Positions 35,846-47,439 of a stretch of DNA of 64,000 nucleotides are shown piece by piece. The translations under genes were made by a program, and so were the position numbers. This stretch comes from Phocoena phocoena (Eukaryota > Chordata > Mammalia > Artiodactyla > Phocoenidae). Under the pieces are notes generated by a model that was not told the origin of the DNA, ran no database searches, and saw nothing but the letters and a program-made list of their open reading frames with translations. The DNA lies in the NCBI RefSeq assembly GCF_963924675.1, contig NC_089238.1, positions 38,644,879 through 38,708,878 on the forward strand. The letters are read 5' to 3'. Numbering within the stretch: position 1 is the stretch's first letter; the number at the start of each line of letters is the position of its first letter.

Positions 35846-36354
35846 GTTATTAAAATAAAAAGCAATGTCAGGGAGGCAAAAGCCCAGAAGATCCAAAGGG
35901 ATTTGGGTTCTATTGACAGAAGGTGGGATTGAATCCAGACCTGTCTGGTGCTGACTGGGGGTATGGCAGTCGTGGCCCGCCCCTATCTCTTTTCACAAAC
36001 AAACAGAGAAGCCTGGAGTGAATCTCCACACTGACCATCTGTGTTTGTTCAGCACCCGCGTTTGCCCTTTTTACCCCACTAGGTTCCATTTTCAGCTTTT
36101 CCTCTTTGATGTTGATAACCATCTGGCTGGAGCAAACAAATGTTTTTAACTGTGAGATTTAGACAACAGGCTCCCCATCTATGTTGGAGAAAACTCCCAG
36201 CCAGGTTGAGCAGGAGATCAGTGTGAAGTCACTGACACCTGGACCAAGGGGCTTGGGTTCTGCCCTGTGCAAGGCAAATAGCTAAACAGGGCCCAGCCCG
36301 GAAAATTTGTGTTGGAAATAGGGACTGTGTTCTGGCTTTACTCAAGTTCATGTT

Positions 36355-36378
36355 CTCTCTCTCTCCCTCTCTCTCTCC
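36355..36378 (+). repeat. (CT)n-rich run
   Basis: 'tctctctctctccctctctc' and following pyrimidines. Confidence 0.95.
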
Positions 36379-36524
36379 TTTCTGATCCTTTCTTCAGCCC
36401 CAGCTAATCCCAAGAACTCTCGTTACCCATTCCCACAGTACCATGTATTTCTCTAATGCAAAAGGGATCTTATTTCAAAATGCCTGGAATAATATTGGCT
36501 TTCCCAACTTGGTGAAAATGTCAC

Positions 36525-36615
36525 CAGGACAAGGGCTTTATCTGACTTATTTGACATTGTATCCCCAGCACAAGGTCTGACATAGTAGTTTAATGTCCAG
36601 ATGAATAAAATTAGT
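36525..36615 (+). repeat. L2 3'-end fragment
   Basis: 'caagggctttatctgactta', 'cattgtatccccagcacaag', 'gtctgacatagtag' and 'cagatgaataaaa' follow the sense L2 end. Confidence 0.65.
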
Positions 36616-37079
36616 AAATATACCAGTATGGAAACCCTAACTGAATATAGGAGTCCCTACCAGATAGAGTTTTGAGAGTTACAGGTGGTAAAGTGGCAGT
36701 GAAAGCAATGCCATTGGGTGGGACAAGACTGGCTGAGGGATTCAACGGCCCATGTGCTACATATTCTTTCCAGCTTGATAAGAGGTGTGCAGACTCAGGG
36801 CCCTGACTCTTCATGATCTTTGCATGTGTATGCGTGTGTGCTGAGAGAGACTTTGAGCTATAATGAAGATGGTGGTAGCTCTAACAATGCTCTCATTAAA
36901 GCTGCCCGCCCCCCCAGCAAGTAATGTGCATTTCTGCAGTGTTCTGTCCAATGTCTGGCATGCACTATGTGCTCAGTTAATGCTTGCCACTTCTTAAAAT
37001 ATCAGAGCACACAAAGAAGACTTGGAAACTAAAAACTGGAAGCTTCAGAACTTAGTTTAATTCACTTTCTGGTTTGATG

Positions 37080-37320
37080 ACTGACAACTTTGGATGCCTC
37101 ATATAAATGGAATTATATCAGGGGCTGGGGGACAGGGAAATGGGGAGTTGTTTTTCAATGGGTATAAAGTCTCAGTTATGCAAGATGAAAAGGTTCCAGA
37201 GATCTGCCATACAACGTTGTGCTTATAGTTAACGACACCATACTGTACGTGTAAAAATTGGTTAAGCTGTTAAGTGGGTAGATCTCATGTTATATGCTTT
37301 TAATTAAAAGAAAATCTCTT
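37080..37320 (+). repeat. Old LINE-1 3'-end fragment
   Basis: 'gaaatggggagttgtttttc', 'aatgggtataaagtctcagt', 'tgcaagatgaaaaggttcca', 'cgacaccatactgtacgtgt' and 'aaaaattggttaagctgtta' match the L1 3' UTR order. Confidence 0.8.
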
Positions 37321-37324
37321 TTGT

Positions 37325-38225
37325 TTTGTGTGAGTCAAACCCTGCCACTAAACCAGGTCTTCCCAGTGAGGACCAGATAGCTACCTGGTGTCTTTCGAGA
37401 ATGCCAGACGACCCCTCTCAGGACTCTTCCTGGGGTTAACCAGGTTACCATCGTCTTTGTGGAGATTAGCCTCACTGCCCTCCACGCCTGGGCTGTCATT
37501 AAGAAACCACTCAGCATCTCCAAATGTGCTCTTGCAACCTCCAGACACAGCTCTGGACTCCAGTCACAGCTATGTAACATGAACGCACATGCCTCTCCTT
37601 TGCCCCTTTGGCTTTCATTCTCCAGTTTCAAGCTATAGGAATGAAGTGGAATTTTTGTGGCGCTGACTCTGGTTTTTCAGAGACTCCTTAGCTTGGCGGT
37701 TATACCCTGGGATTCTCTTGGCTGTGTTTGTAATCAGAGTTACACTATCAAGGAAAAAGCAAGTGGAGGGGCTGTCATTTCATATGAAAGGATAGGAAAG
37801 TATTGGCTTGTAGCCGAGAAGTGACACTGAACCCTCTGAAAGGGCAGTGGCTGCTCTGCCCCTCCTTCTCTTCCTCTGCCGAGTTCCCTTTGGGTTTCCT
37901 GTAGAAGCAGCAGCTGTCATTCGCAACTCCCCCAGAATCTCTGTCCCTGTCATCATACATCCAGCTCACCTATACTTAATGCCCTGTGGAGATGTACTAG
38001 GCTCCCCTCGAGGTAACCTGGAAGTCAGGGAGGAGTGAGGGGTGGCAATGGTCTGCAGCCACCGAGATCTGTCGCTCTCTGCCTTTAAAGAGCCCTAACC
38101 TGATTGCACAGGAGATTCTTAATGGTTGGTGATCTTGCACATACTAGAGGAGCAGATGAGAGCACATACTAAGCAGTAATGCCTGCATTCACCACTCTGA
38201 ACGTCTCACTCTCTATCCGCCCACC
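37325..38225. other. Unique sequence, nothing recognised
   Basis: Opposed frames at 37335-37631 (minus, 98 codons) and 37388-37582 (plus) and at 37775-38038 show no motif. Confidence 0.4.
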
Positions 38226-38229
38226 CTCC

Positions 38230-38412
38230 TCTATTTATCTTCCTAACTCGTCTTCTTAACAGAATCCACATCTTTCCTAGTTGCCTGTCTCCTGTCCACT
38301 CTAAAGTTTAAGGCAGTGCTTTCTCTCTTGTTTCCTGCTGTATTCCCAGTGACAGGAACCTTGCCCAGTGTATAGCAGCCCCTCAATAAATATTTATTGA
38401 ATGGATGGGCTG
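38230..38412 (+). repeat. L2 3' end, well preserved terminus
   Basis: 'ccttgcccagtgtatagcag' and 'cccctcaataaatatttatt' + 'gaatggatgg' are the sense L2 terminus. Confidence 0.8.
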
Positions 38413-38484
38413 GACTTGATGACACTGTGAGTTTGAGATTAAGCAGACCACAGGGACAATTCCAGTGCTAGTAACAGAAGGTGA

Positions 38485-38630
38485 TCTGTTCCGGCTCCAA
38501 CTCCTCCCCTCTAAGAGCCTCAGTTTCCACGTCTATACAAGGAGGGTTGTAAATACCCAGACCTCCCAGAAATCTTGTGAAGACTAAACGGGAGGATGCA
38601 GGTGAAAGTGTTCATTAGACAACAATATAC
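38485..38630 (+). repeat. MIR SINE, 3' half
   Basis: 'agagcctcagtttccacgtc', 'aatcttgtgaagactaaacg' and 'gatgcaggtgaaagtgttca' follow sense MIR. Confidence 0.7.
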
Positions 38631-38639
38631 CTGCAACAT

Positions 38640-39797
38640 ATGTGAGGCGTGATTTCTTTGGCCTGATTTTAATTGCATCTTTGTTTTTTGCTGTAAGCTA
38701 CTTACAATCCTTTTGAAAGCAGGTAGAATATAGATGATGTAGGTAGAAAAAGAGACTGGATAAGGCTAGTTCACAAATGAGCATATGTGGTATTAACAGA
38801 AAATTCACAAAAGGAAAAAAATGTACAACTGGTAAAAATACATAAGAACAATGAGAATTAGCACACTGCAGAATTCTTTTGGCAACATACGGCTTGGAGG
38901 AGTTGGGTGGAGTGAAGGGGTGGTGGTCTTGGGTCTGCTCTTCTGCTGGGGTAAGAGCAGAGTTTACTCTAAGCCTTAAGAGTTCCCCAGGTGGAGGGTG
39001 CCTGGGAAGGACTTGGCTAGGTGGTCTCTGCTGCCTCCTATTTTGCTCTAAGAGTGGCTTCCCATCTCTGGGCAGCTTGTCAAATTTCCTACAGCATTCA
39101 CTGTGGGGTCTTTTATTTCTCATTTTAATACTTCGGAAAATTGACAGTAGTTAGATCAAAAAAATTGGATTGAAGTTCTTATAAACTTTCTTTCCATTGG
39201 AGATCATATAATGTTTGGGTATGTTGCTTTTGAGAGCTCCTGCTACTTTCTAAGATTGAGGTAGGTAACATCCCATAGGTGTAAACTGTGAAGAGAAATG
39301 AGCCAGAGCCTCAAGGTCCCAAATTTCAGCCATGATTCTCCACTGGATGATCCTTGGATTTCCACGCCCGGTGGTCAGCTTTCTATTGATTTTTGTCTTC
39401 TAAATCAATTGCACCATGGGGCTTTAGAATTGCTCATTAAGGAGGTTGAAAAAGAAGCAAATTTGGTTCAAGTTTTTGTGCTGAAAATTTGTACTCTCTA
39501 AATCTGAAGGGTCCAGCACTAGGGTGCTACAGCCCTTACCTCATGCTTTGATGGCTCCATTGCATATAACCCATGGCAAAGTGGAAAAGATTTAATGAAT
39601 AGCCTTGTGGTACATGAAATTGATTTCTTTAGCAAATATTAGTTTGGGAGCTTCATGTGTGAAACTAACGCAGTGTCACAGTTTATTTTCTTTCTTGCAC
39701 TGGTATATTCAATTTTAAAATAATTTTTGTATTTCCCATTGAAGTTCATGTGATACAGTTTAGAGCTATCTTTTGCTTATAATGAAACACTTAGAAT
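38640..39797. other. Unique sequence, nothing recognised
   Basis: A 141-codon minus-strand frame (38698-39123) overlaps a 91-codon plus frame (38879-39154). Neither has a recognisable domain. Confidence 0.4.
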
Positions 39798-39814
39798 TAA
39801 AAATGCATTCTTTT

Positions 39815-40121
39815 TTTTTTTTTTTCTCGGCTGTGCTGGGTCTTCGTTGCTGCGTGCGGGCTTTCTCTAGGTGCAGCGAGTGGGCTTCTCGTTGCAGTGG
39901 CTTCTCGTTGCAGAGCATGAGCTCTAGGCACACAGACTTCAGTAGTTGAAGCATGCGGGCTCAGTAGTTGTGGCTCATGGGCTCTAGAGCACAGGCTCAG
40001 TAGTTGTGGCTCACGGGCTTAGTTGCTCCGCGGCATGTGGGATCTTTCCGGACCAGGGCCCGAACCTGTGTCCCCTGCATTGGCAGGCGGGTTCTTAACC
40101 ACTGTACCACCAGGGAAGTCC
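39815..40121 (-). mobile_element. CHR-1-type SINE, long form (antisense)
   Basis: Antisense head 'ctgtaccaccagggaagtcc' at the right, T run at the left, and tandem units on 'cagtagttgtggctcatggg' in the middle. A perfect 17-bp target duplication 'taaaaatgcattctttt' lies at 39798-39814 and 40122-40138. Confidence 0.95.
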
Positions 40122-40489
40122 TAAAAATGCATTCTTTTAAAGGCACATCTTTTTCTTATTAGGCATTTGAATGCATCACACAATTCTATCAGCAATAGTA
40201 AGTAGAGGATAGAATAGGGAAGTGACAGAAAATCCATTTGGCAGATAAAATAGGCTCTCTTCGTATGTGTATGTGATTGCATGTGTATGAGTAACATTAA
40301 GTAATCATAATACAAGGATAGACATCTTTTGGCATCATAATGGCAAATCAGAAAATAAAATACAATTAAAAAAAAGAATTAGCCTACTGATAAGAGATGC
40401 TACTTTAAGAATCAAATTGGTGATGATTACACACAAACACACACACACAGAGAAATACTCATCCAGGTGGGTAAACGACCCATGAGATG

Positions 40490-41046
40490 ATGATACTCAT
40501 ATGCTCCTGATGGACGTATAAATGTTTTCAAAAAAAAATTAGCATCAAGTACAAGAGCCTTAAAATGCCCATATTTTTTGATTGACTAATCTAACTGTTT
40601 GGAATTTATCCAAAGAGTGAATTGCAGGCAGTTACATTGTACAAGACTGTTCAACATGGTGTTGCTTATATTAGACAACTGTTGGTAATATCCTAAATCC
40701 CTGACAATAGGGGAAAATTCAATATATGTTTCAATAAAGAATAATGCATCCAGATTCATCAATGAATTATACTCTAAGAATGTTTAATGTCAGAGGAAAA
40801 TGCTCTCAATATAATGTCAAGTGGAGAAAAAGAAACTGTACATGCATATATGGAATTTCCCAAGTTTGCAAATAAAAGCATATCTATATACAGTAACTAT
40901 ATCAAAAGTATACAAATGTAGAAGTAAAACTGTCAGTACCCGTAACACAATGATAAATACTGAATATTTGCAAATTTCATATATATATATAATTCATTTT
41001 TCTATTAATTTTTTTGGACTTCTTCATGTTGTTCCTAATACTGATG

Positions 41047-41084
<38 letters not shown>

Positions 41085-41335
41085 GGTACGCGGGCCTCTC
41101 ACTGCTGTGGCCTCTCCCGTTGCGGAGCACAGGCTCCAGATGCGCAGGCTCAGCGGCCATGGCTCACGGGCCCAGCCGCTCCGCGGCACGTGGGATCCTC
41201 CCGGACCGGGGCACGAACACGCGTCCCCTGCATCAGCAGGTGCACTCTCAACCACTGCGCCACCAGGGAGGCCCTGATGTATTACTTTTGAAATGGGAAA
41301 TCATTGTTATTTTTCAAAGGTAGAATTTAATTTAA
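40490..41335 (+). repeat. Old LINE-1 (L1M-type) 3' end, split by a CHR-2 SINE
   Basis: 'gatactcatatgctcctgat', 'gaatttatccaaagagtgaa', 'caacatggtgttgcttatat', 'gtggagaaaaagaaactgta' follow the L1M 3' end. It resumes after the SINE with 'cttttgaaatgggaaatcat'. No functional reading frame. Confidence 0.75.
41053..41273 (-). mobile_element. CHR-2 SINE (antisense)
   Basis: Poly(T) of about 30 nt at 41053-41082, then 'gcggtacgcgggcctctcac', 'cgttgcggagcacaggctcc', 'ccgctccgcggcacgtggga' and head 'gcgccaccagggaggccc'. Perfect 11-bp target duplication 'ctgatgtatta' at 41041-41051 and 41274-41284. Long tail and clean ends suggest a relatively young copy. Confidence 0.95.
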
Positions 41336-41339
41336 ACTC

Positions 41340-42220
41340 TAATGTCCAATTTTCATATTATACGCTAGTAAACAGATATACCAGTGATATTATTAAATCG
41401 AGAAATATAGATATGAAATTCATTTTCAATAAATAAAACAATTCTCAACTGGAGGAAGACCGGAAATAACCATCTGAGGCCCCAGTTATAGCAGGAGTGA
41501 GGCCAGCCCTGTGGGTGCTCTAGTCACGTCACTCCTGGCCCCTCCTCCCTGAAGCTGTTCTTTTCCCCCATATCCTAGCAGTTTTACTGTCCATCTTCTG
41601 TCCTTCTGTCTTCCGGTCTCTGTGTCTCTTGCTCTTTTGCTTGCTCTTCCCTCTCTCTTCCTTATAAAAGAAAAGTCCCCTTGTTGAGAGAGCAGGGACA
41701 TCAGGGAAGAATCCCAGGTCAATTTTGAGCTGAAATAACTGACGCAATTTGTGCCTTCCTTTTCTATCCCTGTCCTTCCTGGAGAACTGAAATGTCTCCA
41801 GAACCCCCTCCACTGAGTCCCCCTCACACCCCTTAATGATTCAGGCAGAACTCGGGTCACCATCTTGGCATTCCAGTGACTCACGCTGAGATTCCGGAAT
41901 TATTTCTCTTCCACCCAAATGCGAACATTAGAAAGATTCAAAAGTTGCCATGGACTAAGGTCCACGCTAATTGGACAAATTAAACGAGAACGTTAAATAT
42001 AGAATTCAAACTGCCGAGTACACTGGGATTATACTCCAGTTCTCTATGCACGTGTATTCCACGTCTACAAAGGTGGAAAGCAAAGAGGTAAGAATTACAA
42101 ACAGAGGCATTAGAGAGATGAGACTGTGCATTCCCTTTCTGTTTTTCAGAATTCTATTTGAAGTTGCTCTTATGTGGCTTACACGGTAAAATCATGTCAC
42201 AAAAAAGTGATTCTAAATAA
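41340..42220. other. Unique sequence, nothing recognised
   Basis: A 132-codon minus frame (41486-41884) overlaps a 94-codon frame on the same strand in another phase; no motif. Confidence 0.4.
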
Positions 42221-42224
42221 GGAA

Positions 42225-42400
42225 CTGCACTCAGAGTGTTTTAGCAATTTTCCCAAAGGCACACAGGAGGTAAAACACAGAGCTAGGATTCAGATTAAGG
42301 CTCGTCCGATTCCACCATCTTTCTAATCCCTACCTCATGGCGTTCCTGTGAAATGAGATTACCCGTCACAACATTTGGCACAAATTATTTTAAAAATGTT
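42225..42400 (-). repeat. MIR SINE (antisense), 5' part
   Basis: 'ttcccaaaggcacacaggag', 'cacagagctaggattcagat' and 'gattccaccatctttctaat' follow antisense MIR. Confidence 0.6.
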
Positions 42401-42689
42401 TACTTAGAAACAGAAGATAGTAAGTGAATGGGGGATGGGAGGGTATAAAAGAACAAAAAGAAGGAAAAGAAAATGAAGACTAAGCAGCAGACTCTTTGAA
42501 TTTTGCTAAATTGTGCCTTAGAAATAGCTCAGACTTGGCCATCAGAAAACTTACCTCCCTCTTCCTCCTATACTTTCTGTACTTTAATTCCAAGCCACCC
42601 AATTAGTCATTCTCTTAAGACTCTGAACATGGATTTTAGGACATCTATCTCAGTTGCAATTTTACATTTATTTTTGTACTTATTTAATA

Positions 42690-42828
42690 CCTGTCTCCTC
42701 CAATAGACCCAAAACTCGCTAAGTGCAAGATTGTGTCAGCTTTTCTTTACTCCGTATCCCTCAAGTCTAGAACTGAGTTTGGCATATAGAAAATGCTCAA
42801 TTAATGCTTGTTGGACAAATGGTTGGAT
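42690..42828 (+). repeat. L2 3'-end fragment
   Basis: 'gcaagattgtgtcagctttt', 'ccgtatccctcaagtctaga', 'agaaaatgctcaattaatgc' and 'ttgttggacaaatgg' fit the sense L2 end. Confidence 0.7.
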
Positions 42829-43239
42829 GATGACTACATCTGTCCTGATGTTTGAGGTACTTGTTCCAGTGTCTATATTTCTCCCCCTCGGGTGTGCTGA
42901 GAGCTGGAGAGCAGCTGTCATCCACCTTCCATCACCCCTTCTACACCCTCAGCCTAAGCCTTGTGGGAAGCTGTCATTTAGTTCCTCGGCAGAAAAGTAC
43001 AACAAACATCCCCAGGGCTCCTTCTGCACAGAAGCCCTAGGTCTCGGGCAAGAACTGAACCCTGAGAACCAACCCCAGGAGAAATGAGAAGATTTTACAA
43101 GCCTGCAGGCTCCGTGCGTGGAGCCCTCACCTATGTATACCTTGCCTTTGCATCGTTTAAAAAATTTACTTTTCTTTTCCTTTAGACTTAAGCTTCTTGA
43201 GTTCAGCATCTCTACATACACATTACTGTGTGCCAGCAT

Positions 43240-43357
43240 GAAGATCCACTCACTCATCAGTTCTTTAACTTATTAATTTCTTCAACAACTTTTATCCAGC
43301 ATAATTTTCCCAGGCACTGGGGATATAGAGATAACAGTGCCTAGTTTAGTCAAAAAA
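43240..43357 (-). repeat. L2 3'-end fragment (antisense)
   Basis: 'ttcttcaacaacttttatcc' and 'ccaggcactggggatataga' with 'taacagtgcctagtttagtc' match antisense L2. The CHR SINE at 43367 cuts it. Confidence 0.6.
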
Positions 43358-43366
43358 GCAGAGAAG

Positions 43367-43713
43367 GGACTTCCCTGGTGGCACGGTGATTAAGAATCCA
43401 CCTGCCATTGCAGGGGACACAGATTCAAGCCCTGGTCTGGGAAGATCCCACGTGCCGCAGAGCAGCTAAGTCTGTGCGCCACAACTACTGAGCCTGTGCT
43501 CAAGAGCCCACGAGCCACAACTACTGAGCCCACGCACCACAACTACTGAAGCCCGTGTGCCTAGAGGCCGTGCTCCGTAACAAGAGAAGCCACCGCAGTG
43601 AGAAGCCCGCACACCACAACGAAGAGTAGCCCCCGCTCACCGCAACTAGAGAAATCCCGTGCGCAGCAACAAAGACCCAACACAGCCAAAGTAAATAAAT
43701 AAATAAGTAAATG
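43367..43713 (+). mobile_element. CHR-1-type SINE, long form (sense)
   Basis: Head 'gacttccctggtggcacggt', then 'cattgcaggggacacagatt', 'gaagatcccacgtgccgcag', four 'ccacaactactga' units at about 43479-43552, and a tail 'taaataaataaataagtaaa'. A 9-bp target duplication 'gcagagaag' is at 43358-43366 and 43714-43722. Confidence 0.93.
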
Positions 43714-43722
43714 GCAGAGAAG

Positions 43723-45343
43723 ACTAAAATTCTGTTCCCAAGCCCCAAGAATGAATGCCATGTCCCTGAAACCCTCCATGATTCCTGCTTGAGAAATATG
43801 CTAATGGATTAATTAGTAGTGTTTCATGTGCAAAAGCTCATATTTAAGATTAAAAAATTAACTCGAGGTGGTATCAATGCTATTTTCCCATTTCAGGTAC
43901 TTAACTGACATTTATTTTCCATTTACCATCGCTTCCATACAACGCGACTGAGATGCTTTTAAATTTATGTTGCTTTGTTGCTGATAGCACGCTTCTTAAG
44001 AGGATTAAAGAGTGTGTCTGGTCCATCAGCCAAATATCTATTTCACTTTGATTGTACGGGAACACGGTTGACTACCACAGTCTTGGCCAATTATGGAGTA
44101 ATTAGAATGCTTTGTAATGTATATTTAACAGATTTCTAGGAGTATTTCTCAAATCCCTTGCATAGTTTTATTCATGTTGAACCCCACTCTCCTGTTTTTC
44201 CTTTTCTTTCAATATGATTATCTTCAAAAGGAATTAAATCTGGTATTCTCCAGTTCGAGAAATAAGGAAGCAGTTTACAAAGTTCAACTTTATATACTGT
44301 GATTCCTTGTAAGAGGAATAGTATAAAAGGAATTGCTTATAATAGGAGCCCCAGTGGTCTGGAGCAATTCCTACTAATCACTGATCATGGTAAAAGTGGA
44401 ATGCCAAAATGGAAACTGGCTGAGATCACTAGACAAGGGATATTCTAGACTTGAAAAATTGGGGTGATAGATACTAAATGATTCCATTACACTGAAAGTG
44501 ATGGGAAGGAGGCAGCTTTGGAGAGAGCTGTTGGGGCACTCTTAAGTCTCTCTAGCTTCCATGAATGGAAAGGGGAGAAGGGTATTTCCTTCCTTGAAGT
44601 CTCCACAGTAGGAGGTCTTGGCAGAACTACTCTGAAAATTTGAGTGCTGTCTCTTGAAATTTCGGTGGCATAGCAACCTGGTGTCTGACACCTGCCTTGA
44701 ACACAACAACAACAGCAATAATAAATGTTTGTTATCTGCTTCAGTAGTGGAGCAAAGGTAAGAGCTGTGTGTTGAATGGCCTGTGCCCCTAGAGTTGACC
44801 CTGCAGATGCAGTATGAGTATTTACCATCATCTAGAAAAGCAATCCTGCTTTCCCACCACACCCCCCATTACCCATACGAGAGAGAGAGAGATCTGGCAT
44901 GGGATCTTCTGAGGTTGCTTCTAAACAGGGTTTAACAGCTCTCAGCACAGAATCTGGGCATCTCAGGGCTGAGGAGAAGATCAGTATCCAGCCATAGCAG
45001 ATGCGTGTGGTGTCTGGTATGGGAAACTGGGTGAGAGAGCCCCGCCAAAGGAGGCTGAGGGTCTTTGAAGAATCCACAGAATTCTTCTGGAGAGAGTCAG
45101 TTTTAAACAGGACATCACATGACATACCACTCTACAAGACCACCGATCAGATAACAACTTGGTTGTGCCCTTTCCCATCATCCTACCGTGGTGAGGCTCA
45201 GAATCCTCAGTGGGCAAATTGAGGGAGAAGGAGTTCAAACACTGGGGGGACAAGAGAGAAGAGACTGGCCACCTGCTCTCCTGAAACTTTAGTCTTCATG
45301 TCTGCACTGGGTCCGGCTGGGGAAGGAGAGAAATCCCAACGAT
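43723..45343. other. Unique sequence with a short (GA)n run
   Basis: No gene or nameable repeat in 1.6 kb apart from a GA run at about 44879-44892. Overlapping 97-114 codon minus frames in two phases carry no motif. Confidence 0.4.
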
Positions 45344-45358
45344 AAAAAACCATTGAGG

Positions 45359-45560
45359 GGCTTCCCTGGTGGCGCAGTGGTTGAGAGTTCACCTGCCGAT
45401 GCAGGGGACACGGCTTCGTGCCCCAGTCCGGGAAGATCCCACATGCCGCGGAGCGGCTGGGCCCGTGAGCCATGGACGTTGAGCCTGCGCGTCCGGAGCC
45501 TGTGCTCCGCAACGGGAGAGGCCACAGCGGAGAGAGGCCCGCGTACAGCCAAAAAAAACG
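45359..45560 (+). mobile_element. CHR-2 SINE (sense)
   Basis: Complete copy: 'ggcttccctggtggcgcagt', 'gatgcaggggacacggcttc', 'gaagatcccacatgccgcgg', 'agcctgtgctccgcaacggg', 'gagaggcccgcgtacagcca', A-rich tail. Perfect 15-bp target duplication 'aaaaaaccattgagg' at 45344-45358 and 45561-45575. The B-box-like site reads 'ggcttcgtg' rather than 'ggttcgtg'. Confidence 0.96.
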
Positions 45561-45579
45561 AAAAAACCATTGAGGTTTG

Positions 45580-46540
45580 ATTATTCCGTGGGACTGGATA
45601 TTATACTTGCTAACATGAGATTCTTTATGTGTTTGTGTGAATTGAATTGACCTGGTAGCTGTTTGCATGGGCTAACACTGTCACGAAAGATTGGGGTGTT
45701 TGTCATATTTATCCAGTGTCAGAGAAAGAGGCCACACTAAGGGGGACAGATTTGGAGGGACCATGAGAGGCAAAGATGAAGGTCCCCTATGAGTCCTCCT
45801 CATTCAGTGTGATGGCTACATATGACACAGTGTCATTAGTGGATTGACAGGGGTAGGAACAGGGCCTAATCTGACCTGAGGAATCAGAGAATTGTCTTGG
45901 AGAAATGTCTGAGGTGAGTGTTGATTGATAAGTGAAAGTTGGTAGACTGTTGAGGCCTGATTGTTCTTAACATAGACGCATCTGGAGCCCAAATGTGCAC
46001 CTCCTGAGATCACTGAGAAATCGGAGCCTAGAAATTTACAAATTTACTTGGACCCTTGATATCCACACTCTTGTCATCTTTGCTTGATTCTCTCCTCCTC
46101 TCTTTCTGCCTGAAAACATTTCATATTCTCCACGTCATTCAGCCCTCGCCCGTTTTCCCCAAAGGGTCAAGGTGGTTCATTCAAGCTATTGAAGGTAATA
46201 AACGAGGCCTGCCACACTGCTTTTCTTTAGGACCTGGTGTGAGACCCGGCAGGAATCTGTAGGCATCTAATCTCTCCCAGGTTCACCATTGCTGTCAGAT
46301 GCTGCTTTCCCCTGCAAAACCCTCTCGGCATTCTGTAATTTCCTGATACTGCAAGGTAACTGATAGTGACAGGGCCTGTGAGGATGCCTTGGGAAATACA
46401 CATCAAAAGACAACACTCAGCTCTGTCTTTACCTTGCCCCTCCACTTAGTTATGCAAACCACACCTGGCAGACACATCAGGAATCCATTAAATGCCTGTG
46501 CCCTGGCCGGCCAGTCACTGAAATGGGGCATAGGAAGAAT
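45580..46540. other. Unique sequence, nothing recognised
   Basis: No repeat family or exon recognised. Confidence 0.4.
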
Positions 46541-46544
46541 GATA

Positions 46545-46750
46545 AATCCAGCTGCAGTTAATTGAGCACCTACTGTGAGTCGAATCTTTTGATTAAAAGT
46601 ACTTTGTGTACAGTATCTCTAAATTCCACCCCAAAACGGCAAGGGAGAGGTTATTGCTGCCATTCTGTGGGTGAGGAAAAATGATAGAGAGGGGTTAAGT
46701 AGAAATCCTGCTCTCATCAAGTGAGATCTGGAGTAGGATTTCTACTAAGT
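46545..46750 (-). repeat. MIR SINE (antisense)
   Basis: 'gttaattgagcacctactgt', 'gtgtacagtatctctaaatt', 'ggttattgctgccattctgt' and 'gagaggggttaagtagaaat' follow antisense MIR. Confidence 0.75.
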
Positions 46751-46799
46751 ACTTTCTGGCCCCAGGGCTGGTGCCCGTTACTGGTCTTTATGTGGTAGG

Positions 46800-47085
46800 T
46801 GTGCCCATGCTTTAACTTAATTCTCAGAACAGTCTTTCCAGGAGAGCTTTTTCTGACTCCTCCAAACAGTACCCTGAACTTGCTTCCTTCCCTTGTTCCC
46901 ACAACCCTTTGTCCAAATCTTGAAAATGGCACTTACCTTGCTACTGTAAACATTTATTTATGTGCCTGTTTTCCCATTAGACTGGAAAGTTCCCAAGTGC
47001 CGAGATGGAGCTCTGGCCTTGTATTTTCACTAAATATCTAGACCTGCTCTGCACACAATAGGACTTCTTAAAGTCATTGAGTGAT
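46800..47085 (+). repeat. L2 3'-end fragment
   Basis: 'caggagagctttttctgact', 'gctactgtaaacatttattt', 'cccattagactggaaagttc' and 'gcacacaataggacttctta' keep sense L2 order. Confidence 0.7.
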
Positions 47086-47089
47086 CGGT

Positions 47090-47212
47090 GCATCGTCATT
47101 TATACATAAGAAATAAGGAACTCAGAGAGATGGTACAATAAACAGAGGTCACACAACTAGTCACTTTGGAATCATAATCTAAAATCCTTGTCTCCTGACT
47201 TCAGATATACAG
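47090..47212 (-). repeat. MIR SINE fragment (antisense)
   Basis: 'aaataaggaactcagagaga', 'agaggtcacacaactagtca' and 'ctaaaatccttgtctcctga' follow antisense MIR. Confidence 0.55.
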
Positions 47213-47301
47213 CCGCTTCTTACATATTCAAGCTGGAATTAGTAATGTTTTTATGTGCCTCTGGAGGTATTATACTAGACTACCAAGGCAGAATCAGAAG
47301 G

Positions 47302-47354
47302 GTGTGTGTGTGTGTATATGTGTGTGCATGTGTGCACGCACGCACATATGTATA
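47302..47354 (+). repeat. 53-nt perfectly alternating purine-pyrimidine run
   Basis: A (GT)n start passes through 'atatgtgtgtgcatg' and 'gcacgcacgcacatatg' without breaking the purine-pyrimidine alternation. This is a strong left-handed (Z) DNA candidate by composition. Confidence 0.97.
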
Positions 47355-47439
47355 AAAATGTAGAGTAATTTACCATTAACCTGGTAATTCTCCAACTAGC
47401 CTTCCTGGTGATCCTAATTCCCATTTCTTTTCTTGAGAT

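Noticed and set aside
40821..41291. 156-codon plus-strand frame as a gene
   Set aside because: Made of old L1 3' end plus an antisense CHR-2 SINE, including a run of Phe from its poly(T).
43367..43713. Direct 'ccacaactactga' repeats read as a CRISPR-like or satellite array
   Set aside because: They are internal tandem units of a long CHR SINE, bounded by a target duplication; the organism is a mammal.
45359..45560. tRNA gene suggested by the tRNA-like head and B-box-like motif
   Set aside because: The head belongs to the CHR SINE; no complete cloverleaf with paired acceptor stem was found in it.
45207..45668. 153-codon minus-strand frame as a gene
   Set aside because: Runs through the CHR-2 SINE at 45359-45560 in antisense; the open frame is a property of the repeat.
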